This document shows positions 1 through 7,595 of a stretch of 9,340 bases of DNA, one piece after another. The stretch comes from an uncultured bacterium. Lineage in GTDB: Bacteria > Krumholzibacteriota > Krumholzibacteriia > LZORAL124-64-63. Positions within the stretch are counted from its first letter, which is position 1. Each line of letters begins with the position of its first letter. The stretch spans positions 1 through 9,340 of the forward strand of contig CAINDZ010000150.1 in NCBI GenBank assembly GCA_903847545.1, given 5' to 3'. Both the position numbers and the translations under genes were made by a program. The notes beneath the pieces were generated by a model. It searched no databases. It saw only the letters and a list, made by a program, of their open reading frames with translations, and was not told the DNA's origin.

Positions 1-2549
1 GCCTGGACGAGGGCCTGCGCGAGGCCGGCGAGAACCTGCGCCGCAACGTGGGCAGCGCCGACGGCATCCAGCTGACGGCCAACCGCGAGGCGTGGACGCA
101 CCACTTCGCCAACGTCCTGTTCAACAACATGCGCGGCGGCGTCTTCTGGCGGAACCACGACGTGCCCGTCGACGATTTCGTGCGCTTCCTGCGCGTGCGC
201 AACGCCGCGGTCGCCGACCGCCGACGCGACCTGCTGGCGCAGCTGCCGGCCACGCTGACGGTGCAGGCCCTGCGCGAGGCGGCGCTGGCCTCGGGCGACG
301 CGGACTTCGCGCGCCTGTGCCACGAGTACCTGCCGCTGCACTTCGGCCGCCGCCACGGCGACCCCAGCCGCCCGTGGAACCGCTTCTCGATCCGCATGCG
401 CGGCCCCGACGGCGAGCGCGAGCTGAACTACGAGGGCAACTGGCGCGACATCTTCCAGAACTGGGAGGCGCTGGGCCTGTCGTTCCCCGGCTTCCTGCCG
501 AGCCTGGTCGCGAAGTTCGTCAACGCCTCGACGGTGGACGGCTTCAACCCCTACCGCCTGACGCGCGAGGGCGTGGACTGGGAGAAGGTCTCCCCGCACG
601 ACCCGTGGAGCAACATCGGCTACTGGGGCGACCACCAGGTCATCTACCTGCTGAAGCTGCTCGAGGCGCTGCGCCGGCACGACCCGGCGGCGCTGGGCGC
701 GATGCTCACGGCCGACATCTTCAGCTACGCCGAGGTGCCCTACCGCATCCGCCCGTACGAGGAGATCCTGGCCGACCCGCGCGACACCATCGAGTTCGAC
801 ACCGAGCGCCAGGCGCGCATCGACGCGCGCGTGGCCGCCGGCGGCACCGACGGCCGCCTGCTGCAGGACGCGGACGGCGGCGTGCACCACGCCAACCTGG
901 CCGAGAAGCTGCTGGTGCCGGTGCTGTCGAAGCTGTCGAACCTGGTGCCGGACGCCGGCATCTGGATGAACACGCAGCGGCCCGAGTGGAACGACGCCAA
1001 CAACGCCCTGGGCGGCGGCGGCGTCTCGATGGTCACGCTGTGCTACCTGCGCCGGTACCTGTCGTTCCTGGCCGAGTTGATGGAAGAGGGCGGCGCCCGC
1101 ACCGTGCCCATGTCGCGCGAAGTGGCGACGTGGTTCCGCGGCGTGGGCGACATCCTGGGCGGCGAGATCGCCATGCTGGTCAACCGCGAGGTGACCGCGC
1201 GCGACCGCAAGCGCCTGATGGACCGCCTCGGCGGCGCCTTCTCCGACTACCGCGCCGCGGTGTACGCGGGCGGATTCTCGGGGCGCGACGACGTCTCGAC
1301 CGCCGACATCGTGGCCACCTGCCGCGTGGCGCTGGCCTGGGTCGACCACGGCATCGCCGCCAACCAGCGCGAGGACGGGCTGTACCACGCCTACAACCTG
1401 CTGGAGTTCAGCGCCGACGGCGCCGCCGCCTACGTGGGCCGGCTGCCGGAGATGCTCGAGGGCCAGGTCGCGGTGCTCAGCTCGGGCGTGCTGGACCCGC
1501 ACGCCAGCCTGGAGATCCTCGACCGCCTGTTCGCCAGCGACCTGTACCGCGCAGACCAGCACAGCTTCCTGCTGTACCCGGCGCGCGAGCTGCCCGGCTT
1601 CCTGGCCCGCAACGCGGTGCCGGCGGACAAGGCCGGGGGCATCGCCCTGCTGCGCGACCTGCTGGCCGCCGGCGAGTCGACGATCGTCGTGCGCGACGTC
1701 GACGGCGTCGTGCGCTTCCACGGCGACTTCCGCAACGGCCGCGACGTGGCCGCCGGCCTGGACGCGCTGGCCGGCCGCGGGCGCTGGGCCGAGGCCGTGG
1801 CGCGCGACCGCGCCGCCGTGCTGGCGCTGTTCGAGGACGTGTTCAACCACAAGGCGTACACCGGCCGCTCGGGCACCATGTACGGCTACGAGGGCCTCGG
1901 CTGCATCTACTGGCACATGGTCGCCAAGCTGCTGCTGGCCACGCAGGAAGTGCTGCTGCGCGCCGAGCGCGAGGGCGTGCGCGCCCCGCTGCAGGCCGAC
2001 CTGTCGGCGATGTACTTCCGCATCCGTGCGGGACTGGGCTACGAGAAGTCCGTCACCGAGTACGGCGCCTTCCCGACCGACCCCTACTCGCACACGCCGC
2101 CCGACGGCGGCGCCCGCCAGCCCGGCATGACCGGCCAGGTGAAGGAGGAGATCCTCACCCGCTTCGGCGAGCTGGGCGTGCAGGTGCAGGGCGGCGTCCT
2201 GCGGTTCCACCCGGTGCTGCTGCGCGCGGACGAGTTCCTCGACGCCCCCGCGACGTTCCGCTGCCTGGACGGCGACGGCGGCGCGCAGGACCTCGACCTT
2301 CCCGTCGGCAGCCTGGCCTTCACGTACTGCCAGGTGCCGGTCGTCTACCGCCGGATCGACGGGCCCGCGCGCATCACCGTGCACTACGCCGACGGCACCA
2401 CGCTGGAGCAGTCGGGCGAGGCGCTCGACGCGCGCGCCGGCGCCGACGTGCTGGCCCGCAACGGCCGCGTCGGCCGGCTCGAGGTGGGCGTGCCCGCGCA
2501 GGTGCTGCTGGCCCCGGCCGGCAACAAGCGGCGCGCGGGCGCCCGGTAG
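1..2549 (+). CDS. Clan GH-Q-like glycoside phosphorylase (GH94/GH149/GH161-type), 5'-truncated by the window
   Basis: The open frame runs from the left edge (first full codon at position 3) to TAG at 2547-2549, about 848 visible residues. The GTG at 48 is internal, because coding continues upstream in the same frame, so the real start is outside the window. Two motifs resemble the GH94 phosphorylase signature. One is EWNDANNALGGGG (WND codons 987-995), matching the DWND motif whose last Asp is the catalytic acid. The other is YTGRSGTMYGYEG (from 1857), matching the phosphate-binding YTG-S-G-x-MY loop. The middle is helix-rich, as expected for an (alpha/alpha)6 barrel, and the last 150 or so residues look like a C-terminal beta domain. 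Families in this clan phosphorolyse beta-glucan oligosaccharides to alpha-glucose-1-phosphate. With GH16, GH17 and a sugar symporter next to it, a cytoplasmic beta-1,3-oligoglucan phosphorylase is the best inference. I cannot decide between GH149, GH161 and a divergent GH94 branch. The start, and hence any signal peptide, is not visible. Confidence 0.68.
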   Translation, partial: LDEGLREAGENLRRNVGSADGIQLTANREAWTHHFANVLFNNMRGGVFWRNHDVPVDDFVRFLRVRNAAVADRRRDLLAQLPATLTVQALREAALASGDADFARLCHEYLPLHFGRRHGDPSRPWNRFSIRMRGPDGERELNYEGNWRDIFQNWEALGLSFPGFLPSLVAKFVNASTVDGFNPYRLTREGVDWEKVSPHDPWSNIGYWGDHQVIYLLKLLEALRRHDPAALGAMLTADIFSYAEVPYRIRPYEEILADPRDTIEFDTERQARIDARVAAGGTDGRLLQDADGGVHHANLAEKLLVPVLSKLSNLVPDAGIWMNTQRPEWNDANNALGGGGVSMVTLCYLRRYLSFLAELMEEGGARTVPMSREVATWFRGVGDILGGEIAMLVNREVTARDRKRLMDRLGGAFSDYRAAVYAGGFSGRDDVSTADIVATCRVALAWVDHGIAANQREDGLYHAYNLLEFSADGAAAYVGRLPEMLEGQVAVLSSGVLDPHASLEILDRLFASDLYRADQHSFLLYPARELPGFLARNAVPADKAGGIALLRDLLAAGESTIVVRDVDGVVRFHGDFRNGRDVAAGLDALAGRGRWAEAVARDRAAVLALFEDVFNHKAYTGRSGTMYGYEGLGCIYWHMVAKLLLATQEVLLRAEREGVRAPLQADLSAMYFRIRAGLGYEKSVTEYGAFPTDPYSHTPPDGGARQPGMTGQVKEEILTRFGELGVQVQGGVLRFHPVLLRADEFLDAPATFRCLDGDGGAQDLDLPVGSLAFTYCQVPVVYRRIDGPARITVHYADGTTLEQSGEALDARAGADVLARNGRVGRLEVGVPAQVLLAPAGNKRRAGAR

Positions 2550-2569
2550 CCCTTCCAGGGGAGCATGCG

Positions 2570-4180
2570 ATGAACCTGCGCAGACTGGTCACCCTGGCGG
2601 CGCTGGCGATCACCGCCGGCGCCGTCGCTCCCGCCGCCCGGGCGCAGTGCATCCTGGCCAATCCCAGCTTCGAGATGCTGGGCACCGGCGGCGCGGTCTT
2701 CCGCGGCTGGAACCAGTTCGGCTCGGTGGGCTCGACCACGATCACCTCGCACGGCCAGCGCGCCGCGCGCGTGATCGGCGCCAACCTCGGCGGCTGGGAC
2801 CTGTCCGGCTACTGGCAGGCGCAGTCGTCCACGGCCGGCGAGCAGTGGGCCATCACCGGCCACGTGCGCATCCCCTCGCTGAAGCCGCTGACCGGCCAGA
2901 GCACCGCCCTGGTGAACGTCGAGTGGCGCGATGCCGCGGGCGCGCTCATCAGCTACGACACCTACACCGTGGCGACGGCCGCGACCCCGCTGGATCAGTA
3001 CCAGGAGTTCTCGCTCACCAGCAGCGCCGCGCCCGCGAACACGGCGACGGCGCGCCTGGTGCTCGGCGTGCTGCAGGCGCCGGGCGCGACCATCCCCGAC
3101 GCCTACTTCGACCAGGTCACGTTCAACAGCCTGGCCGCGCCCACGCTCGAGACCGAGCAGTGGCTCGACTTCCCCAGCGGCCGCACCATCGCGTTCAGCG
3201 GCCGCAACTGGCGCGTCAAGGGCGGCGGCTGGTACGGCCCCGGCGTCAACTACTTCACGCCCTCGGCCAGCAGCTCGTGGGTCGATGCCAACGGCTACCT
3301 GCACCTGACGCTGAAGAACGTCAACGGCACCTGGAACGCCACCGAGGTGACGGCCGTCGATGCGCTGGGCTACGGCGACTACATCCTGACGACCGAGGGC
3401 CGGCTCGACCTGATCGACCCGCATGCGGTGCTGGGAATCTTCCTGTGGGAGTACGGCCCCTGCTACAACGACGGTTACCTGTGGTGGAACCCGTACAACG
3501 AGATCGACATCGAGTACGGGCGCTGGGGCGACCCCGCCGCGGCCATCACGCAGTTCGTGGCGCAGCCCTACTGGTACGCGGGCAACATCCAGCGCTTCGA
3601 CGCCGTGTTCGCGCCGGGCGAGGTCACCAGCCACGCCATGCGCTGGCTGCCGAACAAGGTCGAGTACCGCGCCTGGCGCGGCGGCCCCGGCGACGAGTCG
3701 GTCGCCAACATGATCTATTCGTGGACCTACAGCGGACCGCACGTGCCGCGCCCCGAGGCGCCGCGCATGCACCTGAATTTCTGGAAGCTGGACGGCACGC
3801 CGGCCGCCGACCAGGAAGTCGTGTTCCGCAGCTTCCGCTACTATCCCGTGGGCGCCGCGGTCCCCGTCGACGGCGACGTCACGCGCGGCCTGCCCTCGGC
3901 CCCGGCCGGCCGCCTGCTGGACGCCGCGCCGAACCCGTTCAACCCGCGCACCACGCTGCGCTTCGAACTGGCGCGCCCGGACCAGGTGCGGCTCGACGTG
4001 TTCGACGCCGCCGGCCGCCGGGTGCGGACGGTGCTGGAAGGCGCGTTCGCCGCCGGGCCGCACGAGGCCGAGTGGGACGGCCGCGACGATGCCGGCCGCA
4101 GCGTGGCCTCGGGCGTCTACCTGATGCAGTTGCACGGCAGCGACTTCACCGAGAGCCGCCCGGCGACGCTCCTGCGCTGA
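2570..4180 (+). CDS. Secreted GH16-like beta-glucanase with N-terminal CBM-like domain and C-terminal FlgD-like domain
   Basis: This encodes 536 residues. ATG 2570 is preceded by AGGGGAG (2557-2563) at 6 nt. The preceding stop is 20 nt upstream, so the gene is probably cotranscribed with the phosphorylase. Residues 1-25 are a signal peptide with cleavage after ARA. Residues 29-187 begin NPSFE and end DAYFDQVTF, typical of a CBM4_9-like carbohydrate-binding beta-sandwich. Residues about 195-426 are GH16-like: a RNWRVKGGGWYGPGVNYF segment (212-229) and the catalytic EIDIE motif with E311 as expected nucleophile, D313, and E315 as expected acid/base. The ExDxE spacing is the lichenase-like form, without the extra residue of laminarinase EIDIME motifs. 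Residues about 446-536 form a FlgD-like Ig domain starting at NPFNP (455-459) and ending in a VASGVYLMQL-type strand, the arrangement of C-terminal sorting or anchoring domains in FCB bacteria. It probably attacks beta-1,3 or mixed-linkage glucan at the cell surface. Exact specificity is not readable from the sequence. Confidence 0.85.
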   Translation: MNLRRLVTLAALAITAGAVAPAARAQCILANPSFEMLGTGGAVFRGWNQFGSVGSTTITSHGQRAARVIGANLGGWDLSGYWQAQSSTAGEQWAITGHVRIPSLKPLTGQSTALVNVEWRDAAGALISYDTYTVATAATPLDQYQEFSLTSSAAPANTATARLVLGVLQAPGATIPDAYFDQVTFNSLAAPTLETEQWLDFPSGRTIAFSGRNWRVKGGGWYGPGVNYFTPSASSSWVDANGYLHLTLKNVNGTWNATEVTAVDALGYGDYILTTEGRLDLIDPHAVLGIFLWEYGPCYNDGYLWWNPYNEIDIEYGRWGDPAAAITQFVAQPYWYAGNIQRFDAVFAPGEVTSHAMRWLPNKVEYRAWRGGPGDESVANMIYSWTYSGPHVPRPEAPRMHLNFWKLDGTPAADQEVVFRSFRYYPVGAAVPVDGDVTRGLPSAPAGRLLDAAPNPFNPRTTLRFELARPDQVRLDVFDAAGRRVRTVLEGAFAAGPHEAEWDGRDDAGRSVASGVYLMQLHGSDFTESRPATLLR

Positions 4181-4186
4181 GGCCGG

Positions 4187-4206
4187 CGCGGGCCTGCCCG
4201 CCCGCG
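4187..4206 (+). terminator. GC-rich hairpin after the GH16 gene, possible weak terminator
   Basis: CGCGGGC (4187-4193) pairs perfectly with GCCCGCG (4200-4206) around a 6-nt loop, starting 6 nt after the GH16 stop codon. There is no T-tract after it, so it is not a textbook intrinsic terminator. It could mark the end of the first transcription unit or protect its 3' end. GC-rich DNA forms such stems by chance, so confidence is low. Confidence 0.3.
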
Positions 4207-4224
4207 GCCCCCGCAAGAATGCGC

Positions 4225-4254
4225 TTGACCGGCACTTACCGGCCCGGGTACTTT
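4225..4254 (+). promoter_or_regulatory. Candidate promoter for the symporter-GH17 operon
   Basis: TTGACC (4225-4230) matches the -35 consensus at five of six positions. After an 18-nt spacer comes TACTTT (4249-4254), a weak -10 match (three of six, with the key TA and final T). It lies about 80 nt before the symporter ATG in the only sizeable gap of the glucan locus. The inverted repeat at 4250-4274 overlaps the -10, consistent with a regulated promoter. Readthrough from the GH16 gene is also possible. Confidence 0.45.
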
Positions 4255-4274
4255 GTTCGGCGTTCGTACAAAGT
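4250..4274. promoter_or_regulatory. Inverted repeat, candidate operator over the promoter
   Basis: ACTTTGT (4250-4256) and ACAAAGT (4268-4274) are perfect 7-bp inverted arms around an 11-bp centre. A further CG/CG pair inside (4258-4259 and 4265-4266) adds symmetry. The arms are AT-rich in an otherwise GC-rich gap, and the left arm overlaps the candidate -10. The size and layout fit a dimeric repressor site controlling the symporter and GH17 genes. No regulator gene is visible in the window, so the factor is unknown. A small mRNA leader hairpin is the alternative. Confidence 0.45.
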
Positions 4275-4335
4275 TGCCCATGGATGATCGGAACGGGGCC
4301 GCGCCCGGCGGGCGGCCCACCAGGGAGACCACCGC

Positions 4336-5811
4336 ATGAATGCCCCCCTGCGCGCCACGACGGCCCCCGAGGACCGCATCAGTTTCCCGCAGCGGCTGGC
4401 CTACGGCGCCGGGGCCTTCGTGAACAACCTGCTGTCGGCGGCCATCGGCGGCATGATGATCATCCTGAACCTGGGCCTGCACATGGACCCGCGGATGGTC
4501 GGCTGGGTCAGCGCGCTGCCGCGCCTGGTCGACACGATCATCGACCCCGTCATGGGCTACGTCTCGGACACGACGCGCTCGCGCTGGGGCCGCCGCCGTC
4601 CGTACATCTTCGTGGGCGCCATCCTGACCGCGGTCGTCTTCGCCCTGCTGTGGCAGCTGCCGCGGAATATGAGCCAGAACTTCTACTTCATCTGGTTCCT
4701 GGTCGGCTCGGTCGCCTTCTACGTCTGCTACACCATCTTCGTCGCGCCGTGGGTGGCCCTCGGCTACGAGCTGACGCCCGACTACCACGAGCGCACGCGC
4801 CTGATGGGCACGCAGAACTTCATCGGCCAGTTCGCCTACGTCGTGTCGCCGTGGTTCCTGTGGATCATGAACGGCGGCCGCTTCGGCGACCAGCTGAGCG
4901 GCGCCCGCTGGCTGGGCGTCGCCGTGGCGCTGTGCACGCTCATCCTGGGCATCCTTCCGGCGGTGTTCCTGCGCGAGCGCATGGCCGCGCTGGCCGGCGC
5001 CGAGAAGGCCGAGCACGCCGTCGCCAAGCCGCGCGGCGGCAGCAAGGTCAAGGCCAACGTCTCCGAGTTCTTCTCGGGCTTCGCCTCGACCATGTCCACG
5101 CGCCCGTTCCTGAAGCTGTGCGCGGCCACGTTCCTGGTCTTCAACGGCTTCATCCTCATCTCGGCGTTCTCCAGCTACGTCATCATCTACTACGTGGCAA
5201 AGGGCGACCAGGCGCTGGGCTCGAAGTGGATCGGCATCTCGGGCACCGTCGGCGCCGTCGGCAGCTTCGCCGCCGTGGCGCTGGTCACGTGGCTGGGCAC
5301 GCGCATCGGCAAGCGCCACGCGTTCTTCGTCTCGACGGGCATCTCGATGGTGGGCTACGCGATGAAGTGGGTGTGCTACAACCCGGCCGCGCCCTGGATG
5401 GTGCTGCTGCCGGCGCCGTTCCTGGCCTTCGGCCTGGGCGGCCTGTTCACGCTGATGCCGGCGATGATCGCCGACGTCGTCGACGCCGACGAGCTCAAGA
5501 CGCGGCAGCGCCGCGAGGGCATGTTCAGCTCGGTGTTCTGGTTCACGGTCAAGTTGGGCCTGACCGCGGCGCTGGCCGGCAGCGGCTACCTGCTGACGTG
5601 GACCGGCTTCGACGTCGAGAAGGGCGGCGGGCAGGGCGGCTCGACGATCACCATGCTGCGCCTGTTCGACGCCTTCCTGCCGTTCGTGACGTCGGGGATC
5701 GCGATCTGGGCCGTGGCGTCGTTCCCGATCACCGAACAGAAGGCCAACGAGGTCCGCGCCGAGCTGGAACGCCGCCGCGGCAAGATCGGCGTCGCCGGAA
5801 CCGCGGACTGA
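4336..5811 (+). CDS. GPH/MelB-type sugar:cation symporter (major facilitator superfamily)
   Basis: This encodes 491 residues. ATG 4336 is preceded by AGGGAG (4322-4327) at 8 nt. The protein is strongly hydrophobic, with about 12 predicted membrane segments in two halves. Hallmarks of the glycoside-pentoside-hexuronide:cation symporter family are clear. A D66xxxD70 pair in helix II corresponds to the cation-binding aspartates of MelB. The loop SDTTRSRWGRRRPY (77-90) follows. In the second half, D380 opens an ADVVDADELKTRQRREGMF segment. The family moves small sugars into the cytoplasm with H+, Na+ or Li+. Its position between beta-glucanase genes suggests short beta-gluco-oligosaccharides (laminaribiose or similar) as substrate, which then feed the phosphorylase. 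The substrate is inferred from context only. The GH17 gene follows after 47 nt and is probably cotranscribed. Confidence 0.9.
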   Translation: MNAPLRATTAPEDRISFPQRLAYGAGAFVNNLLSAAIGGMMIILNLGLHMDPRMVGWVSALPRLVDTIIDPVMGYVSDTTRSRWGRRRPYIFVGAILTAVVFALLWQLPRNMSQNFYFIWFLVGSVAFYVCYTIFVAPWVALGYELTPDYHERTRLMGTQNFIGQFAYVVSPWFLWIMNGGRFGDQLSGARWLGVAVALCTLILGILPAVFLRERMAALAGAEKAEHAVAKPRGGSKVKANVSEFFSGFASTMSTRPFLKLCAATFLVFNGFILISAFSSYVIIYYVAKGDQALGSKWIGISGTVGAVGSFAAVALVTWLGTRIGKRHAFFVSTGISMVGYAMKWVCYNPAAPWMVLLPAPFLAFGLGGLFTLMPAMIADVVDADELKTRQRREGMFSSVFWFTVKLGLTAALAGSGYLLTWTGFDVEKGGGQGGSTITMLRLFDAFLPFVTSGIAIWAVASFPITEQKANEVRAELERRRGKIGVAGTAD

Positions 5812-5858
5812 CCGCGACCCGGCTGCGGCGGCAACCCTGGACGAGTCAGGAGCCCGAC

Positions 5859-6863
5859 ATGATGCGCGCACGCGACCACGGGGTACCGCTGCTATCGGCG
5901 CTGACGATCGCCGCCGCCCTGACCAGCGACGGCGGGGCCTACGCGTCCACCTTCGCGCGCCAGGAGCCCTTCGCCGTGCGCGGCTACCCGCACGCCGACA
6001 CGGTGAACCCGTCGTACAACGCCATCTGCTACGGGCCCCACCGCGACGGCCAGAACCCCGGCGGCGTCGACCCGTCGGCCGCCGAGCTGCGCGAGGACCT
6101 GCGCCTGATGCAGGGCCACTGGCGGCAGCTGCGCATCTACGGCGCGACCGGCTTCACCGAGAGCCTGCTGTCGATCCTGCGCGAGGACCGCCTGAACATG
6201 CAGGTCATGCTCGGCGTCTGGATCGCCCCCGACGACAGCGTGGCCAACCGCACCGAGATCGAGGCCGCCGTGCGGCTGGCCAACGCCTACCCCGAGATCA
6301 TCGACTGCGTGTGCGTCGGCAACGAGACGCAGGTGTTCTGGGCCGCCCACCGCTGCGCGCCCGAGGTGCTGGTGGCCGCCCTGCGCGAGGTGCGCGCCCG
6401 CGTGACCCAGCCGGTGACCACCGCCGACGACTTCAACTTCTGGAACAAGCCCGAGAGCGCGCCCATCGCCGCCGAGGTCGACTTCATCACCCTGCACGCC
6501 CACCCGCTGTGGAACGGCCGGCAGCTGGACGAGGCCCTCGGCTGGCTGCAGGAGCGCCTGGTCGAGGTGGCGACGCTGCACGCCGACCGCAAGGTCATCA
6601 TCGGCGAGACCGGCTGGGCCACGCAGCGCATCGACGAGGGCGACCAGGGTCGCCTGATGAAGGGCGTGCTGGGCGAGGCCGAGCAGAAGGCCTTCCACGA
6701 GAAGGTCCGCCGCTGGGCGGACGACGCCAAGGTCACCGTCTTCTTCTTCGAGGCCTTCGACGAGAACTGGAAGGGCGGCGCCCACCCCGAGGAAGTCGAG
6801 AAGCACTGGGGGCTGTGGCGCGCGGATCGGACGGCGAAGGCGGCGATGGGGTCCGGGGACTGA
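5859..6863 (+). CDS. Secreted GH17-like beta-1,3-glucanase
   Basis: This encodes 334 residues from ATG 5859. AGGAG (5848-5852) sits 6 nt upstream. The next codon, ATG 5862, would be 9 nt away and is equally possible. Residues 1 to about 30 form a signal peptide with a VPLLSALTIAAALT core and likely cleavage after AYA. The mature protein starts with a short leader, then ICYGPHRDGQNPGG and an LRIYGA strand, typical of the GH17 TIM barrel. The acid/base is expected at E156 in VGNET (codon 6324) and the nucleophile at E250 in IIGETGW (codon 6606). The C-terminal FFFEAFDENWKGG and HWGLW segments are also family-typical. Bacterial GH17 enzymes cut beta-1,3-glucans such as debranched laminarin. Lacking the FlgD-like tail of the GH16 neighbour, it may stay in the periplasm and trim oligosaccharides before uptake. 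Endo or exo action is not decidable here. Confidence 0.88.
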   Translation: MMRARDHGVPLLSALTIAAALTSDGGAYASTFARQEPFAVRGYPHADTVNPSYNAICYGPHRDGQNPGGVDPSAAELREDLRLMQGHWRQLRIYGATGFTESLLSILREDRLNMQVMLGVWIAPDDSVANRTEIEAAVRLANAYPEIIDCVCVGNETQVFWAAHRCAPEVLVAALREVRARVTQPVTTADDFNFWNKPESAPIAAEVDFITLHAHPLWNGRQLDEALGWLQERLVEVATLHADRKVIIGETGWATQRIDEGDQGRLMKGVLGEAEQKAFHEKVRRWADDAKVTVFFFEAFDENWKGGAHPEEVEKHWGLWRADRTAKAAMGSGD

Positions 6864-6936
6864 CGCTTCAGATGATCGTTTTGTGAGCGTTCGGCCTGCC
6901 CAACGAGATGACTTGCGGGTCCACCACGCCTTCAGG

Positions 6937-7548
6937 TCAGCGGTACCAGGCTTGCAGGCTGCCCCAGGCGACACCGGCCGCCGCGATCGGCGGGGCCTCC
7001 AGGTCGATGTGAAAACGCAGGTCGTAATCCGGGTCTGCCGACCACGGGCCACTCAAGCCGCCGGAGGATCTCATGCGCTGGCCTCCAGTGTAGGCGTCGC
7101 CGATCCGGCAGCACGCCAAGGCGGAATATCGCGGGGCATGCGTGGTGGCACCGATCAGGTATGTTCCGGGCGCCAGCATCGGCGAGACTCCGCTCAGGTC
7201 GCAGTGGAATGACGCCCGTGTTTCCCACGACGGCATCGTCTGGACGACCTGCCCGTAGCGGTAGCGGCCATCCACCGACATGATGGCCACCTGCACCGTG
7301 TCTCCCTCGACCATCGTGCCCCCGACGAACTGCAGGTCCAGGCCGACGATCCGGGCCGGGCACTCGAGGGTGATGGTCTGCCCGAGCGTCGAGACAGAAC
7401 CTTGCGAATGCCAGCCGAACCAGACACTGGACTCCATCCGGTTGTAAAAGCATGGCACATCGATCAGCGGCGGGCACTCCTGGCCGCCGGCCGTCATCGG
7501 CAGGGCCAGGGCGAGCAGGCACAGCACGAGATACGCGCGCAGTTTCAT
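6937..7548 (-). CDS. Secreted protein of unknown function, signal peptide plus predicted beta-rich domain
   Basis: This encodes 203 residues, read leftward from ATG 7548-7546. A longer reading from 7605 would add 19 non-hydrophobic residues ahead of an obvious signal peptide (MKLRAYLVLCLLALALPMTA), so the inner ATG is preferred. A G-rich stretch (GGGGGG) lies 6 nt upstream as a poor ribosome-binding site. The mature part has alternating hydrophobic strands, a LGQTITLECPARIVGLDLQF segment, an APGTYLIGATTHA segment, an AYTGGQRMRSS segment and a DLRFHIDLE ending, resembling jelly-roll or choice-of-anchor domains of exported proteins. Seven cysteines follow the signal peptide (ECPP, PCF, LEC, HCD, ACC among them), unusual for a small secreted domain and suggesting disulfides. 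I do not recognise a family. It converges tail-to-tail with the GH17 gene across 73 nt with no clear terminator, and it lies downstream of the adhesin-like gene on the same strand. Confidence 0.72.
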   Translation of the reverse strand: MKLRAYLVLCLLALALPMTAGGQECPPLIDVPCFYNRMESSVWFGWHSQGSVSTLGQTITLECPARIVGLDLQFVGGTMVEGDTVQVAIMSVDGRYRYGQVVQTMPSWETRASFHCDLSGVSPMLAPGTYLIGATTHAPRYSALACCRIGDAYTGGQRMRSSGGLSGPWSADPDYDLRFHIDLEAPPIAAAGVAWGSLQAWYR

Positions 7549-7595
7549 GGGTCGCCCCCCGGGGACATGGGGAATGGTCACGGGGTCATGGCGCG

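Noticed and set aside
2565..2573. ATG at 2565 as an alternative start for the GH16 gene
   Set aside because: It is in another frame and hits TGA after two codons. ATG 2570 has the right frame, spacing and signal peptide.
92..4180. 1362-residue open frame overlapping both the phosphorylase and GH16 genes
   Set aside because: Only its 3' part from ATG 2570 is the GH16 gene. The upstream part is a low-complexity Arg/Ala/Gly/Pro translation of the phosphorylase gene in another frame, left open by high GC content.
2384..4216. 610-residue minus-strand open frame antisense to the GH16 gene
   Set aside because: Composition is dominated by Ala, Gly, Arg, Val and His with no domain-like pattern, and the opposite strand has a clear signal peptide and catalytic motifs. 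A GC-rich shadow.
4117..5871. 584-residue minus-strand open frame antisense to the symporter gene
   Set aside because: Its highly charged, repetitive Arg/Asp/His/Gln translation is typical of an antisense shadow, and the plus strand encodes an unmistakable transporter.
6863..6890. ACGCT/AGCGT inverted repeat as a terminator for GH17
   Set aside because: Only five pairs around an 18-nt loop, no T-tract. Too weak to support a terminator.
5892..7052. 386-residue minus-strand open frame antisense to GH17
   Set aside because: It overlaps the catalytic GH17 gene and the end of another gene, has no recognisable domain and a biased composition.
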